Source of the DNA: Planctomycetota bacterium
GTDB lineage: Bacteria > Planctomycetota > JAJSAM01 > JAJVHW01
Assembly (NCBI GenBank): GCA_022072415.1
Contig: JAJVHW010000041.1
Location: 1 to 57,600 of the forward strand
Length of the DNA: 57,600 nucleotides
Reading direction: 5' to 3'
The notes beneath the pieces are model-generated. The model saw nothing but the letters and a program-made list of their open reading frames with translations, did no database searches and was not told the origin of the DNA. The position numbers and the translations under genes were made by a program. Below are positions 39,801 to 49,010 of this stretch, in pieces (the first letter of the stretch is position 1; every line of letters starts with the position of its first letter).

Positions 39801-40577
39801 GCTCACGACCTCGAGCGCCTCGCAGAGGATCTCGCCGGTCTCCGGGTTGACCACGTCGGTCACGACCCGCTTGCCGGTCACTTCCTCGCGGAACTTGCGG
39901 GACGTCCGGGACACGTTCTTCGTGCGGTAGAACGCGTTCAGGATGTCGGCGTCGGTCGAGAACTTCGCGTCGAGCGCGCGGAGGAGCGACGTGCAGGGGA
40001 ACTTGCCGCTCTGGTCGATGCGGACCTGGAGCGCGTCCTTCTTGTTGACGTTCAGCTCGATCCAGGAGCCGCGCTCCGGGATGATCCAGCACGAGTGCAT
40101 CTTGCGCTCGCCGCCCTGGATGTCCACCGAGAAGTCCACGCCCGGCGAGCGGTGGAGCTGCGTGACGATCACGCGCTCCGCGCCGTTGATGATGAACTCG
40201 CCGCCGCCGAGCATGAGGGGCACCTCGCCGAGGTAGACCTCCTCCTCGACCGGCTCCTCCTTCTCGAGGCGGACGCGCACCTTGAAGGGCGCGCCGTACG
40301 TGAGGCGCAGGCGCCGGCACTCCTCGGGCATGTAGCGCGGGCGTCCGAGCTCGTAGCCCACGTACTCGAGCGACATCTCCCCGTTGAACGACTTGATCGG
40401 GAAGACCTCGCGGAGGATCGACTCGAGGCCCAGGTTCTTCCGCTCGCCGTAGGGGAGCTCGGCCTGCAGGAAGTCCGCGTAGGAGCGGGTCTGGAGCTCG
40501 ACGAGGTTGGGAACCTCGACGATCTCCTTCACGCGTCCGACGCTCTCGGCTTCGGGGACGTTGGCGGTTGCCCTCAT
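36888..40577 (-). CDS. rpoB: RNA polymerase beta subunit
   Basis: Beta forms one pincer of the polymerase and binds rifampicin. The 1229-aa protein starts [20 protein letters not shown]. The rifampicin cluster reads [19 protein letters not shown], keeping the residues equivalent to E. coli Q513, D516, H526 and S531 but with small differences (FM to VV, N518 to T). [18 protein letters not shown] and the C-terminal [17 protein letters not shown] are intact. There is no large lineage-specific insertion like those of E. coli. Confidence 0.98.
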   Translation of the reverse strand: MRATANVPEAESVGRVKEIVEVPNLVELQTRSYADFLQAELPYGERKNLGLESILREVFPIKSFNGEMSLEYVGYELGRPRYMPEECRRLRLTYGAPFKVRVRLEKEEPVEEEVYLGEVPLMLGGGEFIINGAERVIVTQLHRSPGVDFSVDIQGGERKMHSCWIIPERGSWIELNVNKKDALQVRIDQSGKFPCTSLLRALDAKFSTDADILNAFYRTKNVSRTSRKFREEVTGKRVVTDVVNPETGEILCEALEVVSEGIAGVIAQSAVESVAVIEEIDDPLILNSVAEDTTNTHEEALLKIYGRLRPGNPPNIEKARELFREKFYDPARYRLGKVGRFRLNRKFGLDIPETEQTLLPEDIINCIKYLLRLRKGDGEIDDIDHLGNRRVRSIMELAADELRKGFLKLRRTVQERMNMEEPQKLTPRALINSKTISSAIEYFFGRGELSQVVDQTNPLSQLTHERRLSALGPGGLNRKRAGFEVRDVHISHYGRICPIETPEGTNIGLISSLAIYAGCDDYGFLVTPYRVVRNGKITEEIRYLRADEENDAVLAPADAPAEGNRLHGPTVLARKLGDFVSVELDEVQYMDVSPRQVIGVSAALIPFLEHDDANRALMGSNMQRQAVPLIWTDPPVVGTGMESHVARHSGMVVVAEHSGTVTYVDATRIMVDEKEYRLRKFTGLNERTCLNQQPCVAEGQKVKKGQVIADGGGVHKGELALGKNVLVAFMSWEGYNFEDAIIVSESLLKRDVYTSIHIEEFEIEIRETKLGREEFTRDIPNVSEKALRNLDETGVIRIGTRVKPGDVLVGKVAPKSKSELSPEEKLLHAIFGRAGEDVKNDSLEVPPGVEGIVIDAEKFTRKVNVTEDERQRNLQEIKRLERGFTTDLKALMRECVEKVQQAYRGKLQDPATGKAFAVDEEMNVNEVRDLRDRMKSAAIHGGGTEGKERALRVIKDIYDRIDTLENEKNKRVNRLSRGDELPTGVLEMVRVYIASKRHLSVGDKMAGRHGNKGVVSRILAEEDMPYLEDGTPVDIILNPLGVPSRMNVGQILETHLGWASKRLGRRVSTPAFDGCAEQRIEELLAEAGLPRTGKVRLHDGRTGEPTDQEVTVGIIYMLKLHHLVDDKVHARATGPYSLITQQPLGGKARFGGQRFGEMEVWALEAYGAAHVLQELLTVKSDDVDGRTKIYESMVKGTNILEAGTPVSFEVLCNEIKGLALNIELEKRVL

Positions 40578-40667
40578 CGGGATTCGGCTCCGTTCAGTCG
40601 TTCCCGCGAGCGGGGGCTACGCTGCCCGCTGCGGAGTGCGTGCGGCCCGGAAACGACGCCGGGCGGA

Positions 40668-40695
40668 ACGCCCCGGGGCTTTCGCCCCGGAGCGT
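40668..40695 (-). other. Hairpin between rplL and rpoB (GAAA tetraloop)
   Basis: On the minus strand ACGCTCCGGGGC pairs with GCCCCGGGGCGT around GAAA, a GNRA loop, with one mismatch. It lies in the 172-nt rplL-rpoB spacer. E. coli has an attenuator and an RNase III site in the same spacer, so a similar role is plausible by position only. Confidence 0.5.
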
Positions 40696-40749
40696 CCGCG
40701 CGTCGAACGGGTCGCTGGGATGTACGGCCAAGAGCGCTGCTTGGCGCGC

Positions 40750-41130
40750 CTAGGAGACGGCGACCTTGCCGCCGGCCGCCTCGATGGTGGCCTTGAGCTT
40801 GTCCGCCTCTTCCTTCGACGCGTCGGCCTTGAGCACCGACGGCGCCTTGTCCACGAGGTCCTTCGCTTCCTTCAGCCCGAGGCCGAGGAGCGCGCGCACC
40901 TCCTTGATCACGTTGAGCTTGTTGGCGCCCGAGTCCTTGAGTTCGACCTTGAAGGAGGTCTTCTCCTCGGCCGCGGCGGCCGGGGCTGCGGCGGCCGGGC
41001 CCGCGGCGACGGCCACGGGGGCCGCGGCCGAGACGCCGAACGTCGACTCGATCTGCTTCTTGAGGTCGGCGAGCTGCAGGGCGTTCATGCCCTTGAGGAT
41101 CTCGATCACCTGGGTCACGTTGTCCGACAT
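40750..41130 (-). CDS. rplL: 50S ribosomal protein L7/L12
   Basis: L7/L12 is the multi-copy stalk protein that recruits translation factors. The 126-aa product has an N-terminal dimerisation domain ([20 protein letters not shown]), an Ala/Pro/Gly hinge at about 38-55, and a C-terminal domain ([20 protein letters not shown]). It lies 70 nt after rplJ. Confidence 0.98.
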   Translation of the reverse strand: MSDNVTQVIEILKGMNALQLADLKKQIESTFGVSAAAPVAVAAGPAAAAPAAAAEEKTSFKVELKDSGANKLNVIKEVRALLGLGLKEAKDLVDKAPSVLKADASKEEADKLKATIEAAGGKVAVS

Positions 41131-41200
41131 GTGTTCACTTCCTTCTCCGGCCCGTTCCGGGCCGTGTTCCGAAACCTGTTTCCTTCGAAATCACGGCGGA

Positions 41201-41734
41201 TCAGGCCGCCTTCTCCTGCTGTTCGCGCACGGCATCCACAGCCCGCGCGACGCCCACGAGCATCTCGTTCACCTGGGAGGCGATCGTCTGCATCGGGGCA
41301 GAGACGGCGGACGCGATCATCGCGAGCAGGTCGTTCTTCGACGGCAGCCCCGCGAGAGCCTCCACCTCGGGGGCCGACAGAACCTGCCCCTCCATGAAAC
41401 CGCCGAGGACCTGGACCCCGGCTTCCTTGTTCTTCTTCGTCCACTCGGTGACGACGCGCGACACGCCGAGGACCCCGTCGGGACCCCCGTACGCGACCGC
41501 GCTCATCCCCTTGACGGGCTTCGCCGCGTCCGCGATGCCGAGGTCGCCGAAGGCGTGCCTCGCGACGCGGTTGCGCAGCACCGTCATCCGCGCGCCCTGC
41601 TTGCGCAGGCTCGCCCGGAGGTCGTTGGCGTTGGCCACCGAGAGCTTCGCCACGGTGAGGACCACCATCGCGCGCTCGTCGCCGAGCCGCTTCTTCAGGT
41701 CCTCCCGCAGGTACGACTTGAGTTTCTTGCTCAT
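41201..41734 (-). CDS. rplJ: 50S ribosomal protein L10
   Basis: L10 anchors the L7/L12 stalk. The 177-aa product begins MSKKLKSYLREDLKKRLGDE and ends in the helix that binds L7/L12 dimers (VNEMLVGVARAVDAVREQQE). It starts 4 nt after rplA, so the usual L10 leader before rplJ is absent; any autoregulation must act elsewhere. Confidence 0.95.
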   Translation of the reverse strand: MSKKLKSYLREDLKKRLGDERAMVVLTVAKLSVANANDLRASLRKQGARMTVLRNRVARHAFGDLGIADAAKPVKGMSAVAYGGPDGVLGVSRVVTEWTKKNKEAGVQVLGGFMEGQVLSAPEVEALAGLPSKNDLLAMIASAVSAPMQTIASQVNEMLVGVARAVDAVREQQEKAA

Positions 41735-41738
41735 GGCC

Positions 41739-42428
41739 TCACGCGATCTCGATCTGGATGCCCGGAGACATCGTGGAGGAGACGGTCACCCGGCGGACGT
41801 ACTCGCCCTTGGACGTCGAGGGCTTGGCGGCCCTCACGCTGTCCACGAAGGCGCGGATGTTGTCCGCGAGCTTGTCCGCGGCGAAGCTGGACTTGCCGAC
41901 GGGGCCGGCCACGTTGGCGCCGGCGTCCACGCGGAACTCCACCTTGCCGCCCTTGTAGGCCTTGACGGCCAGGACGACGTCGTCGGTCACGGTGCCGGCC
42001 TTGGGCGACGGCATCTTGCCCTGCGGACCGAGCACCTTGCCGAGCTTGCCGACGTGGCGCATCATGCCGGGCACGGCCACGGCGACGTCGAAGTCGGTCC
42101 ACCCTGCGGCGACCTTCTCGACGAGCTCGGGCCCGCCCACGTGGTCGGCCCCGGCGGCCTGCGCCTCCTTGGCCTTCTCGCCCTCGGCGAAGACGAGCAC
42201 GGTGCGCGCCTTGCCGCCCAGCCCGTGGGGGAGCACGACGCTCCCGCGCACCTGCTGGTCACCGCGGCGCGGATCGACGCCGATCCGCATGGCGACTTCG
42301 ACGGTCTCGTCGAACTTCGCTGCCGCGTTCTTCTTGAGGATCGCCACGGCGTCCGCGAGCGCGTACCGCTTGGTGCGGTCCACGCGTTCCGCGGCGGCGC
42401 GGTACCTCTTGGAACGTCTCTTCGCCAT
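41739..42428 (-). CDS. rplA: 50S ribosomal protein L1
   Basis: L1 forms the mobile stalk at the E site. The 229-aa product shows [40 protein letters not shown] and [13 protein letters not shown]. It lies 87 nt after rplK in the L11-L1-L10-L12 order. Confidence 0.97.
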   Translation of the reverse strand: MAKRRSKRYRAAAERVDRTKRYALADAVAILKKNAAAKFDETVEVAMRIGVDPRRGDQQVRGSVVLPHGLGGKARTVLVFAEGEKAKEAQAAGADHVGGPELVEKVAAGWTDFDVAVAVPGMMRHVGKLGKVLGPQGKMPSPKAGTVTDDVVLAVKAYKGGKVEFRVDAGANVAGPVGKSSFAADKLADNIRAFVDSVRAAKPSTSKGEYVRRVTVSSTMSPGIQIEIA

Positions 42429-42515
42429 TCTCCTCCTTCGCTCCCCGGGTCTCCGCGGCGTGCGGTCCCGGGTGCATGCGCGAACGGGTCCGGCCCGTCC
42501 CGTGGTTCCCGCGGC

Positions 42516-42941
42516 TTACTCGACCGCGATCCCGCACGAGCGCGCCGTGCCCTCCACCATCCTGCACGCCGCGTCCATCGACGCGGCGCCCAGGTCGGCC
42601 ATCTTCATCTTCGCGATCTCCTCGACCTGCTTCCGGGAGACCTTCCCCGCCTTCTCGCGCCCCGGCGTCGCGGCGCCCTTGGCGAGCTGCGCGGCGCGCT
42701 TGAGAAGCACGGAAGCGGGGGGCGACTTCATGATGAAGTCGAACGACTTGTCCTTGTAGACCGTGATGATCACGGGCAGCACGAGGCCCGGCTGGTCCTT
42801 CGTCCGGTCGTTGAACTGCTTGACGAAGGCGCCGATGTTGACGCCGTGCTGGCCGAGGGCGGGGCCCACGGGCGGGGCCGGCGTGCACTGCGCGCCGGGG
42901 ACCTGCAGCTTGATCTTCGCGGTGATTTCCTTCTTCGCCAT
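42516..42941 (-). CDS. rplK: 50S ribosomal protein L11
   Basis: L11 with 23S rRNA forms the GTPase-associated centre and activates RelA. The 141-aa product starts [20 protein letters not shown] and has [20 protein letters not shown], the thiostrepton-loop region. It lies 34 nt after nusG. Confidence 0.98.
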   Translation of the reverse strand: MAKKEITAKIKLQVPGAQCTPAPPVGPALGQHGVNIGAFVKQFNDRTKDQPGLVLPVIITVYKDKSFDFIMKSPPASVLLKRAAQLAKGAATPGREKAGKVSRKQVEEIAKMKMADLGAASMDAACRMVEGTARSCGIAVE

Positions 42942-42975
42942 GTGCGTCCTTCTCCCCGCCTGCGGGGGCGCGGGG

Positions 42976-43506
42976 TCAGACCGACTCGACCTGCCAGTAC
43001 TCGAGCTCCACCGGCGTCGGGCGCCCGAAGATCGTCACGACGACCTTCACGAGCCCCTTCTCCGGGATGACCGCGTCCACGATGCCTTCGAAGCTCTCGA
43101 ACGGGCCTTCCTTGATCTTGACGGACTCGCCCTTCTGGAACTCGATCTTGACCTTGGGCTTCTCCTGCGTGGCCTTCATCTCGCCGAGGAGCTTCTCGAC
43201 GTCGCCGGGCTCCATCGGAGCCGGGCGCCCGTGGGCGCCGACGAAGTCCCCGATGCCGCCGGTCTCGCGGATCAGGAACCAGACGTCGTCCGTGAGGTCC
43301 ATTTGCACGAGCAGGTAGCCCGGGTAGATCTTCCTGCGGTAGTTGCGCTTCTTGCCGTTCTTGATCTCGGAGACGACCTCCGTGGGCACGAGGGCCTTCG
43401 GGAGGGAGGCTTCGAGGTTGGCGGCGCGGACGCGCTTCTGGAGGTTCTCGCAGATGCGGTCCTCGCGGCCGCTCTGCACTCTCAGCACGTACCAGTTGAG
43501 CCCCAT
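42976..43506 (-). CDS. nusG: Transcription termination/antitermination factor NusG
   Basis: NusG binds the polymerase clamp through its NGN domain and S10 or Rho through its KOW domain. The 176-aa product has the NGN domain at about 1-115 ([31 protein letters not shown]) and the KOW domain at about 122-176 ([20 protein letters not shown]). It lies 4 nt after secE. Confidence 0.97.
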   Translation of the reverse strand: MGLNWYVLRVQSGREDRICENLQKRVRAANLEASLPKALVPTEVVSEIKNGKKRNYRRKIYPGYLLVQMDLTDDVWFLIRETGGIGDFVGAHGRPAPMEPGDVEKLLGEMKATQEKPKVKIEFQKGESVKIKEGPFESFEGIVDAVIPEKGLVKVVVTIFGRPTPVELEYWQVESV

Positions 43507-43510
43507 GGCG

Positions 43511-43990
43511 TCAGCTCCCGCTCGCGACGGGCATGAGCTTGATCATGCCCTTGATGACGATGTCGTAGACGAGCACCAGCACGACGACGAGCGCCGTGAA
43601 GCCGCTCACCACGAGCGTGCTCTGCCATGCGTCGGGGAACGACGGCCAGCTCACCTTGTGGAGCTCGGTCTCCATGTCCACGAGGCGGTCGGCGACGGAC
43701 GGCCGGTTGCAGAGCCAGAGCCACCAGACGGAACCGCCGAGGGCGACCGCCGCGGCCAGGGTGAGCGCCGGGGAGACCTTCATGGTGTCGAGCACCACGA
43801 GGTCCACGGTCCACGCGTCGGACGGGCGGGCGTCGGCAAGGATCTCGTTCCAGGCGAGGCCGAGCTTCCCCCAGATGTCCGGAAGGTGCAGGGCCATGCT
43901 GCGCGCGGCCCAAAGGGCGAAGAAGACCCCGGCGAGGACGGTGAGCGTCCGCGAGATCTTCCCCTGCCCGGGCTTGTAGGCCGTGAACAC
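43511..43990 (-). CDS. secE: Preprotein translocase subunit SecE with extra membrane segments
   Basis: SecE clamps SecY. I start at GTG 43990 (MFTAYKPGQGKISRTLTV), preceded by GGAG, giving 159 aa; the 204-aa ORF would begin with an Arg-rich stretch of no known use. The conserved C-terminal part is VADRLVDMETELHKVSWPSF followed by the last membrane helix (TLVVSGFTALVVVLVLVYD). Two further hydrophobic segments lie upstream (LTVLAGVFFALWAARSMAL; ALTLAAAVALGGSVWWLWL), giving three in all, the same number as E. coli but with a longer spacer of about 45 residues. It precedes nusG, as in most bacteria. Confidence 0.88.
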   Translation of the reverse strand: MFTAYKPGQGKISRTLTVLAGVFFALWAARSMALHLPDIWGKLGLAWNEILADARPSDAWTVDLVVLDTMKVSPALTLAAAVALGGSVWWLWLCNRPSVADRLVDMETELHKVSWPSFPDAWQSTLVVSGFTALVVVLVLVYDIVIKGMIKLMPVASGS

Positions 43991-44159
43991 CTGAGTTCCG
44001 CTCCGTCCGTCGTATCCGCTGCGCCACCGCGGCGCCGCGACGTCTCTTCCGTGCCGGGCCGCCCGCGCCTCGCGCGTCCGGCTCCCGCGTCGTCTTCCGC
44101 GTCTTCCGGCGCCCGCCGCCGTCACCCGCCGCGGGCGCGGCGGCGACGGGAGGCGCCGG

Positions 44160-44232
44160 CAGGACGCGAGGGACTCGAACCCCCAACCACTCGATTTGGA
44201 ATCGAGAGCTCTACCAATTGAGCTAGCGTCCT
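44160..44232 (-). tRNA. trnW: tRNA-Trp (CCA anticodon)
   Basis: The minus strand folds as a cloverleaf: acceptor AGGACGC/GCGTCCT, D arm AGCTCAATTGGTAGAGCT, anticodon loop TTCCAAA and T loop GGTTCGAGTCC. The anticodon is CCA. The discriminator is G73, expected for bacterial tRNA-Trp. The 3' CCA is not encoded (CCG follows), unlike in the four tRNAs upstream of tuf. It lies between rpmG and secE, a position found in many bacteria. Confidence 0.97.
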
Positions 44233-44266
44233 CCGGCCGCTTCCGCCGCGCCGCGAGGGCGCGGCG

Positions 44267-44428
44267 TCAGATGCGCTTCTCCTTGTGCACGGTGTGCTTG
44301 CGGAGCGACGCGCAGTACTTCTTCAGCTCCAGCTTCTTGTCCTTCGAGCGCCGCTGGACGAGGTAGTTGGCGTCACCGGACTCGGTGCACACCAGCATCA
44401 CCCACTCGCGGTTCTGGGACTTGGCCAT
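44267..44428 (-). CDS. rpmG: 50S ribosomal protein L33, reduced cysteine form
   Basis: The gene is too short for the ORF track. The 53-aa product reads [20 protein letters not shown] and ends [18 protein letters not shown], the L33 pattern. Zinc-binding L33 has two CxxC pairs; here only Cys14 (CTES) and Cys39 (CASL) remain, so the metal site is probably lost. It lies between tuf and tRNA-Trp. Confidence 0.93.
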   Translation of the reverse strand: MAKSQNREWVMLVCTESGDANYLVQRRSKDKKLELKKYCASLRKHTVHKEKRI

Positions 44429-44462
44429 GGCTCGACTGCTCCGTTCGCTCTCGGTCCGCCGC

Positions 44463-44490
44463 GCGCCGCGCGGATCTCTCCGCGCGGCGC
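44463..44490 (-). terminator. Hairpin between tuf and rpmG (GAGA tetraloop)
   Basis: GCGCCGCGCGGA and TCCGCGCGGCGC form a perfect 12-bp stem. On the minus strand the loop is GAGA, a GNRA tetraloop. It begins 14 nt after the tuf stop codon and has no U-tract. It could limit readthrough from the highly expressed tuf into the rpmG-secE block. Confidence 0.55.
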
Positions 44491-44503
44491 ATCCGGCGTC
44501 TGG

Positions 44504-45706
<1,203 letters not shown>

Positions 45707-45887
45707 GTGCGCGTCTCCGTCTCTCGAGCGGCCTCCGGCACCGTGCCGGCCTCCGCGTCGCCTGTGGGATGATCCGTATGTCCGATGTCGTCCGGCCCCG
45801 CCGTGCGTCCTTCGACGTCACGTCCGGCCCCGCCGCACCCGTTCCTCCCGACGACTTCCGGTCCACGTCAGCGGCCTGCCTCCGGTC

Positions 45888-45962
45888 TGGAGCTGCCGAC
45901 GGGGATCGAACCCGTGGCCTCCTCCTTACCAAGGAGGTGCTCTACCACTGAGCTACGGCAGC
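45888..45962 (-). tRNA. trnT: tRNA-Thr (GGU anticodon)
   Basis: Acceptor GCTGCCG/CGGCAGC, D arm AGCTCAGTGGTAGAGC, anticodon loop TTGGTAA (anticodon GGT), T loop GGTTCGATCCC and an encoded 3' CCA. It is the last of four tRNA genes before tuf and corresponds in position and anticodon to thrT of E. coli. Confidence 0.97.
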
Positions 45963-46237
45963 GATGACCTCGGGTGCGGCGCTCGGTGCCCGCGCGCCGC
46001 GGTCTCCCGCGGTGCGCCCGGCGTCCGAGGGACGCATTCCGGTGCGACGTCTGCCGACGTGACGGTCGGGAACTGGTGCCGCGCGGCCGCGGCGATGCCG
46101 GTCTCCTCTGATCCTGTGCAGCCTTCCGGGCGCGAAACGCTCGCGCACGGCTCTCGCACGGCCTTCGCACCCCGCGGCGCGGCTCTCGGGCTTCGGAGCC
46201 TCCGACCCGCTTGCGGGATCCGCCTCCCCCGCCGCGC

Positions 46238-46311
46238 TGGAGCGGGCGAAGGGAATCGAACCCTCGTAAGCAGCTTGGAAGGCTGCCGCTCTACCATTGA
46301 GCTACGCCCGC
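46238..46311 (-). tRNA. trnG: tRNA-Gly (UCC anticodon)
   Basis: Acceptor GCGGGCG/CGCCCGC, D arm AGCTCAATGGTAGAGC, anticodon loop CTTCCAA (anticodon TCC), T loop GGTTCGATTCC and an encoded 3' CCA. It is third in the thr-tyr-gly-thr series, like glyT of E. coli. The 275 nt to the next tRNA contain no recognisable gene. Confidence 0.97.
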
Positions 46312-46515
46312 CCGTCGCGCAGCGACCGCCTCCGCGATCCTCCCGGCGGGGCCGGGACGGATGGTCGGGGACGGACGTCGAGCGCCGGATGGGGTGCGAA
46401 ACCACGAGTCTGCCGGGGGCGTCCCTCCCCGACCACATTTTTCGTGCCGCGGGGTGCCGGGCGGGCTCCTGCCGGACTTGCAGCGGAGGCTCCGGGGCCG
46501 TCTCATCGGGTCCCG

Positions 46516-46728
46516 ATGACCGACGACCCGATTCCGTCCCCCCGCGACCGAGCCTCGCTGGAACCGCCGATGACGGAGGTCCGCGTCGAGGTGGCCCACA
46601 CGGACTACCCGAGCGAGGTGACGTGCAGGCAGTGCGGCCTGCTCATGCTCCCCGACGATCCGTCGGGCCGGTCATGGAGCTGCTACGCCTGCCTCCGGCG
46701 CGTGGTCGTGGCCCTGTCCCCGGCCTGA
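46516..46728 (+). CDS. Small zinc-ribbon protein, function unknown
   Basis: A 70-aa frame starts at ATG 46516 (MTDDPIPSPRDRASLEPPMT). It contains two CxxC pairs (TCRQCG and SCYAC) 17 residues apart, a zinc-ribbon pattern. Codon positions follow the GC-rich bias of real genes here. It lies on the plus strand inside the spacer between the minus-strand tRNA-Gly and tRNA-Tyr genes, which is odd for a tRNA operon. An internal Met at residue 19 is an alternative start. No strong ribosome-binding site is visible, so it may be spurious, but the regular Cys spacing argues for a gene. Confidence 0.5.
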   Translation: MTDDPIPSPRDRASLEPPMTEVRVEVAHTDYPSEVTCRQCGLLMLPDDPSGRSWSCYACLRRVVVALSPA

Positions 46729-46882
46729 CGTCGCGGCTGCGGCCGCGCTCCGCGGACGCGAAGTCGTCGCAGCGGCGTGCGGCGGACGCGGATCGCGGTC
46801 GCCGGTTGCCGTCGCAGATCGCCGCCGCGGATCGCCGCCGTCGCGCGCGCTGCCGCGGAGATCCCGGCAGTCCCCGGGGGCG

Positions 46883-46969
46883 TGGTGGGTGGTTGAGGAT
46901 TCGAACCTCAGTAGGCGTGAAGCCGCCAGATTTACAGTCTGGTCCTTTTGGCCGCTCAGGCAACCACCC
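46883..46969 (-). tRNA. trnY: tRNA-Tyr (GUA anticodon)
   Basis: This is a class II tRNA of 87 nt including the encoded CCA: acceptor GGGTGGT/ACCACCC, D arm with GAGCGGCC, anticodon loop CTGTAAA (anticodon GTA), a long variable arm and T loop GGTTCGAATCC. It is second in the series, like tyrU of E. coli. Confidence 0.97.
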
Positions 46970-47054
46970 ACGTCAGGTGCAGGTCACGTCGCTCGCTGGT
47001 GCGTCTCGGTCTCGTACGGCCCGATCTCCGACGACAGGTCCCGGCGCGTCCCGG

Positions 47055-47129
47055 TGGAGCCGACGGAGGGGATCGAACCCTCGACCACCTGTTTACAAAA
47101 CAGGTGCTCTACCGCTGAGCTACGCCGGC
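47055..47129 (-). tRNA. trnT: tRNA-Thr (UGU anticodon)
   Basis: Acceptor GCCGGCG/CGTCGGC with one G-U pair, D arm AGCTCAGCGGTAGAGC, anticodon loop TTTGTAA (anticodon TGT), T loop GGTTCGATCCC and an encoded 3' CCA. It is the first gene of the tRNA-tuf operon, equivalent to thrU of E. coli. I cannot see a convincing promoter in the 58 nt between it and aroC. Confidence 0.97.
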
Positions 47130-47144
47130 CCGTGGGGACCGGGA

Positions 47145-47162
47145 GGCGCGCGATGGTGCGCC
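47145..47162 (-). terminator. Hairpin between aroC and the tRNA operon
   Basis: GGCGCGC and GTGCGCC form a 7-bp stem (one G-T pair) around a 4-nt loop, 26 nt after the aroC stop codon. No U-tract follows. It may stop aroC transcription before the tRNA genes. Confidence 0.35.
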
Positions 47163-47187
47163 ACGCTCCCCCGCCGCGCGAAGAAGT

Positions 47188-48339
47188 TCAGCGGGGCCGC
47201 GCGACGCGCGACGCCGCGGCGCGGTGGAGATCGAGATTGCGGCGCGCCTCGTCCATCGAGTCTCCGCCCGACTTCTCGAGCAGCGCGTCGGCGAGCACGA
47301 GCGCGACGGCCGCCTCCGCCACGACCGAAGCCGCGGGGGCCGCGCACACGTCGCTCCGTTCGACCGTCGCCTCGACGGGCTCGCCCGTCGCCGTGTCCAC
47401 GCTGCGGAGCGCGCGGCGGAGCGTCGAGAGGGGTTTCATCGCCGCGCGGACCACGACGACCTCGCCCGTGGTCATGCCGCCCTCGATCCCGCCGGAGCGG
47501 TTGCTCGCGCGGACGACGCCGCCGTCGGCGCCCCGCACGATCTCGTCGTGCACCTCGCTCCCCCGCCGCCTCGCGGCCGCGAACCCGTCGCCGACCTCGA
47601 CGGCCTTCATCGCCTGGATGCGGAGCAGCGCCGCGCCGAGACGCCCATCGAGACGCTCCTCGGCAGTCGCGTAGCCGCCGACGCCCGGCGGCATCCCGGT
47701 CGCGCGCACCTCGACGATCCCGCCGAGCGTGTCCCCCGCCTCGCGGGCCGCGTCCACCTCGGCCGTCATCGCGGGCGTGACCGACGGGTCCGGGCAGAGG
47801 AACGGAGACGCGTCGCGGCGGAGCACGAGTTCGCCGAGGTCGTCGGGGACGTCGGACGCCTCCACGGGGCCGAGGCTCCGCAGGAATCCGGCGAGTTCGA
47901 CACCGAGCGCGCGGAGGACCAGTCGTGCGATCGCGCCGCCCGCCACGCGGGCGGCGGTCTCCCGGGCGCTCGCGCGTTCGAGCACGTCGCGCGCGTCGGC
48001 CGTGCCGTACTTCTGCATCCCGGCGAGGTCGGCGTGGCCCGGGCGCGGCCGCGTCACCGCAGGCAGGCGGTCGATCGAGTCGTCGCGGTTGGCGATGCGG
48101 AGGGCGATCGGGCTGCCGATGGTGCGCCCGAGCCGGACCCCGGAGAGGATCTCGGCCTCGTCGCGCTCGATCGTCATGCGCGCGCCGCGGCCGTAGCCCT
48201 GCTGGCGCCGCGCGAGCATCGCCTGCACCGACGCGAGGGCCGCCTCGTCCATCGGAAGCCCCGCGGGGACGCCCGTCAGGACGGCGACGAGCGCCTTCCC
48301 GTGGGACTCTCCGGCGGTGACGAGGACCAGTCGGGGCAT
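47188..48339 (-). CDS. aroC: Chorismate synthase
   Basis: It makes chorismate from EPSP with reduced FMN, the last shared step of aromatic amino acid synthesis. The 383-aa product contains TAGESHGKALVAVLTGVPAG at the start, RRQQGYGRGARMTIERDE, RPRPGHADLAGMQKYG and SNRSGGIEGGMTTGEVVVVR. Some Ala/Gly-rich loops are longer than in E. coli (361 aa). TAGCTT sits 6 nt before its ATG with no Shine-Dalgarno sequence, which suggests a leaderless transcript. It is divergent from the lectin gene. Confidence 0.95.
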   Translation of the reverse strand: MPRLVLVTAGESHGKALVAVLTGVPAGLPMDEAALASVQAMLARRQQGYGRGARMTIERDEAEILSGVRLGRTIGSPIALRIANRDDSIDRLPAVTRPRPGHADLAGMQKYGTADARDVLERASARETAARVAGGAIARLVLRALGVELAGFLRSLGPVEASDVPDDLGELVLRRDASPFLCPDPSVTPAMTAEVDAAREAGDTLGGIVEVRATGMPPGVGGYATAEERLDGRLGAALLRIQAMKAVEVGDGFAAARRRGSEVHDEIVRGADGGVVRASNRSGGIEGGMTTGEVVVVRAAMKPLSTLRRALRSVDTATGEPVEATVERSDVCAAPAASVVAEAAVALVLADALLEKSGGDSMDEARRNLDLHRAAASRVARPR

Positions 48340-48345
48340 GGCCGG

Positions 48346-48351
48346 AAGCTA
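48346..48351 (-). promoter_or_regulatory. TAGCTT -10-like hexamer 6 nt before aroC
   Basis: TAGCTT lies 6 nt before the aroC ATG, with CCGGCC between. No Shine-Dalgarno sequence fits, so a -10 element for a leaderless mRNA is the better reading. No -35 was recognised. Confidence 0.4.
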
Positions 48352-48382
48352 CCTGCGGGGAACGCCGCGCGCACCGTTCCGG

Positions 48383-48388
48383 TAGGAT
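48383..48388 (+). promoter_or_regulatory. TAGGAT hexamer 7 nt before the lectin gene
   Basis: TAGGAT precedes the ATG at 48396 by 7 nt. It can be read as a -10 element of a leaderless transcript or, through AGGA, as a weak Shine-Dalgarno sequence. An inverted repeat GGAACG/CGTTCC lies just upstream in the divergent region shared with aroC. Confidence 0.35.
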
Positions 48389-48395
48389 CCCCGCG

Positions 48396-49007
48396 ATGCA
48401 GTTCCCGCGCCTCTGGCCCGCGCTCGTCCGGATCGCCGCACCCGCCGCGCTCGCCTGCGCCGGATGTGAAGCCGGCGGGAACATGGTGCGCGCCGCGGCG
48501 CACCCGTTCGCTCCCGAGCCCGCGCCGCCGCGGCCTCCGGTCCGCGTCCTCCACCGCATCGTCGCGAAGCACAGCGGGCTCTTCCTCGGAATCCGCGAAG
48601 CGAGGACCGACGAGGGCGCCGACGCGATCCAGTGGACCGACACGGGGGGACGCGAGGAGATGTTCGAGATCGTCCCCGCGTCCGGAGGCCGCGTTCGGTT
48701 CCGTGCCGCGCACAGCGGGCTCTGGCTGGGCGTGTCCGGCGATCCGTCGGTCCGCGGCGCGCGCGTCGTCCAGCTCGCGGACGACCGCTCGCCCGCCACG
48801 GCGTGGCGCCTCGTCCCCGACGGCGGCGAGTGGTTCCGCGTCGTGTCCGACGCGAGCGAGCAGCACCTCGCCATCGCCCGGGCGAACCGGGGACCCGGCG
48901 AGATCGCGATCCAGTGGACCGACTCCGGCGGCGACGAGCAGCGGTGGCGGTTCTCGCTTGCGCCCGACGGACGTACTGCCGACGGCAGTTCACCAGACAG
49001 CCGTTGA
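48396..49007 (+). CDS. Ricin-type beta-trefoil lectin-like lipoprotein
   Basis: The 203-aa product has a short signal peptide (LVRIAAPAALACAGCEAGG) with cysteines near the expected cleavage site, so it is probably a lipoprotein. After a Pro-rich linker three related segments repeat with RIVAKHSGLFLGI, FRAAHSGLWLGVSG and VVSDASEQHLAIA, each followed by QWTD or QL and a W/F, which fits a ricin B beta-trefoil. Such modules bind carbohydrate, but the ligand is unknown. An inverted repeat ACTGCC/GGCAGT in the last codons may act as a terminator between this gene and the convergent spoVR. Confidence 0.7.
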   Translation: MQFPRLWPALVRIAAPAALACAGCEAGGNMVRAAAHPFAPEPAPPRPPVRVLHRIVAKHSGLFLGIREARTDEGADAIQWTDTGGREEMFEIVPASGGRVRFRAAHSGLWLGVSGDPSVRGARVVQLADDRSPATAWRLVPDGGEWFRVVSDASEQHLAIARANRGPGEIAIQWTDSGGDEQRWRFSLAPDGRTADGSSPDSR

Positions 49008-49010
49008 CGT

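Noticed and set aside
43991-44125. N-terminal 45 residues of the 204-aa SecE ORF
   Set aside because: The segment is Arg/Gly-rich, unlike SecE, and lies near the tRNA-Trp gene. A GTG at 43990 with GGAG upstream gives a normal SecE.
45963-46237. Possible extra tRNA or small RNA between tRNA-Thr and tRNA-Gly
   Set aside because: No second T-loop or D-arm pattern is present on either strand, and no strong hairpin with a U-tract was found.
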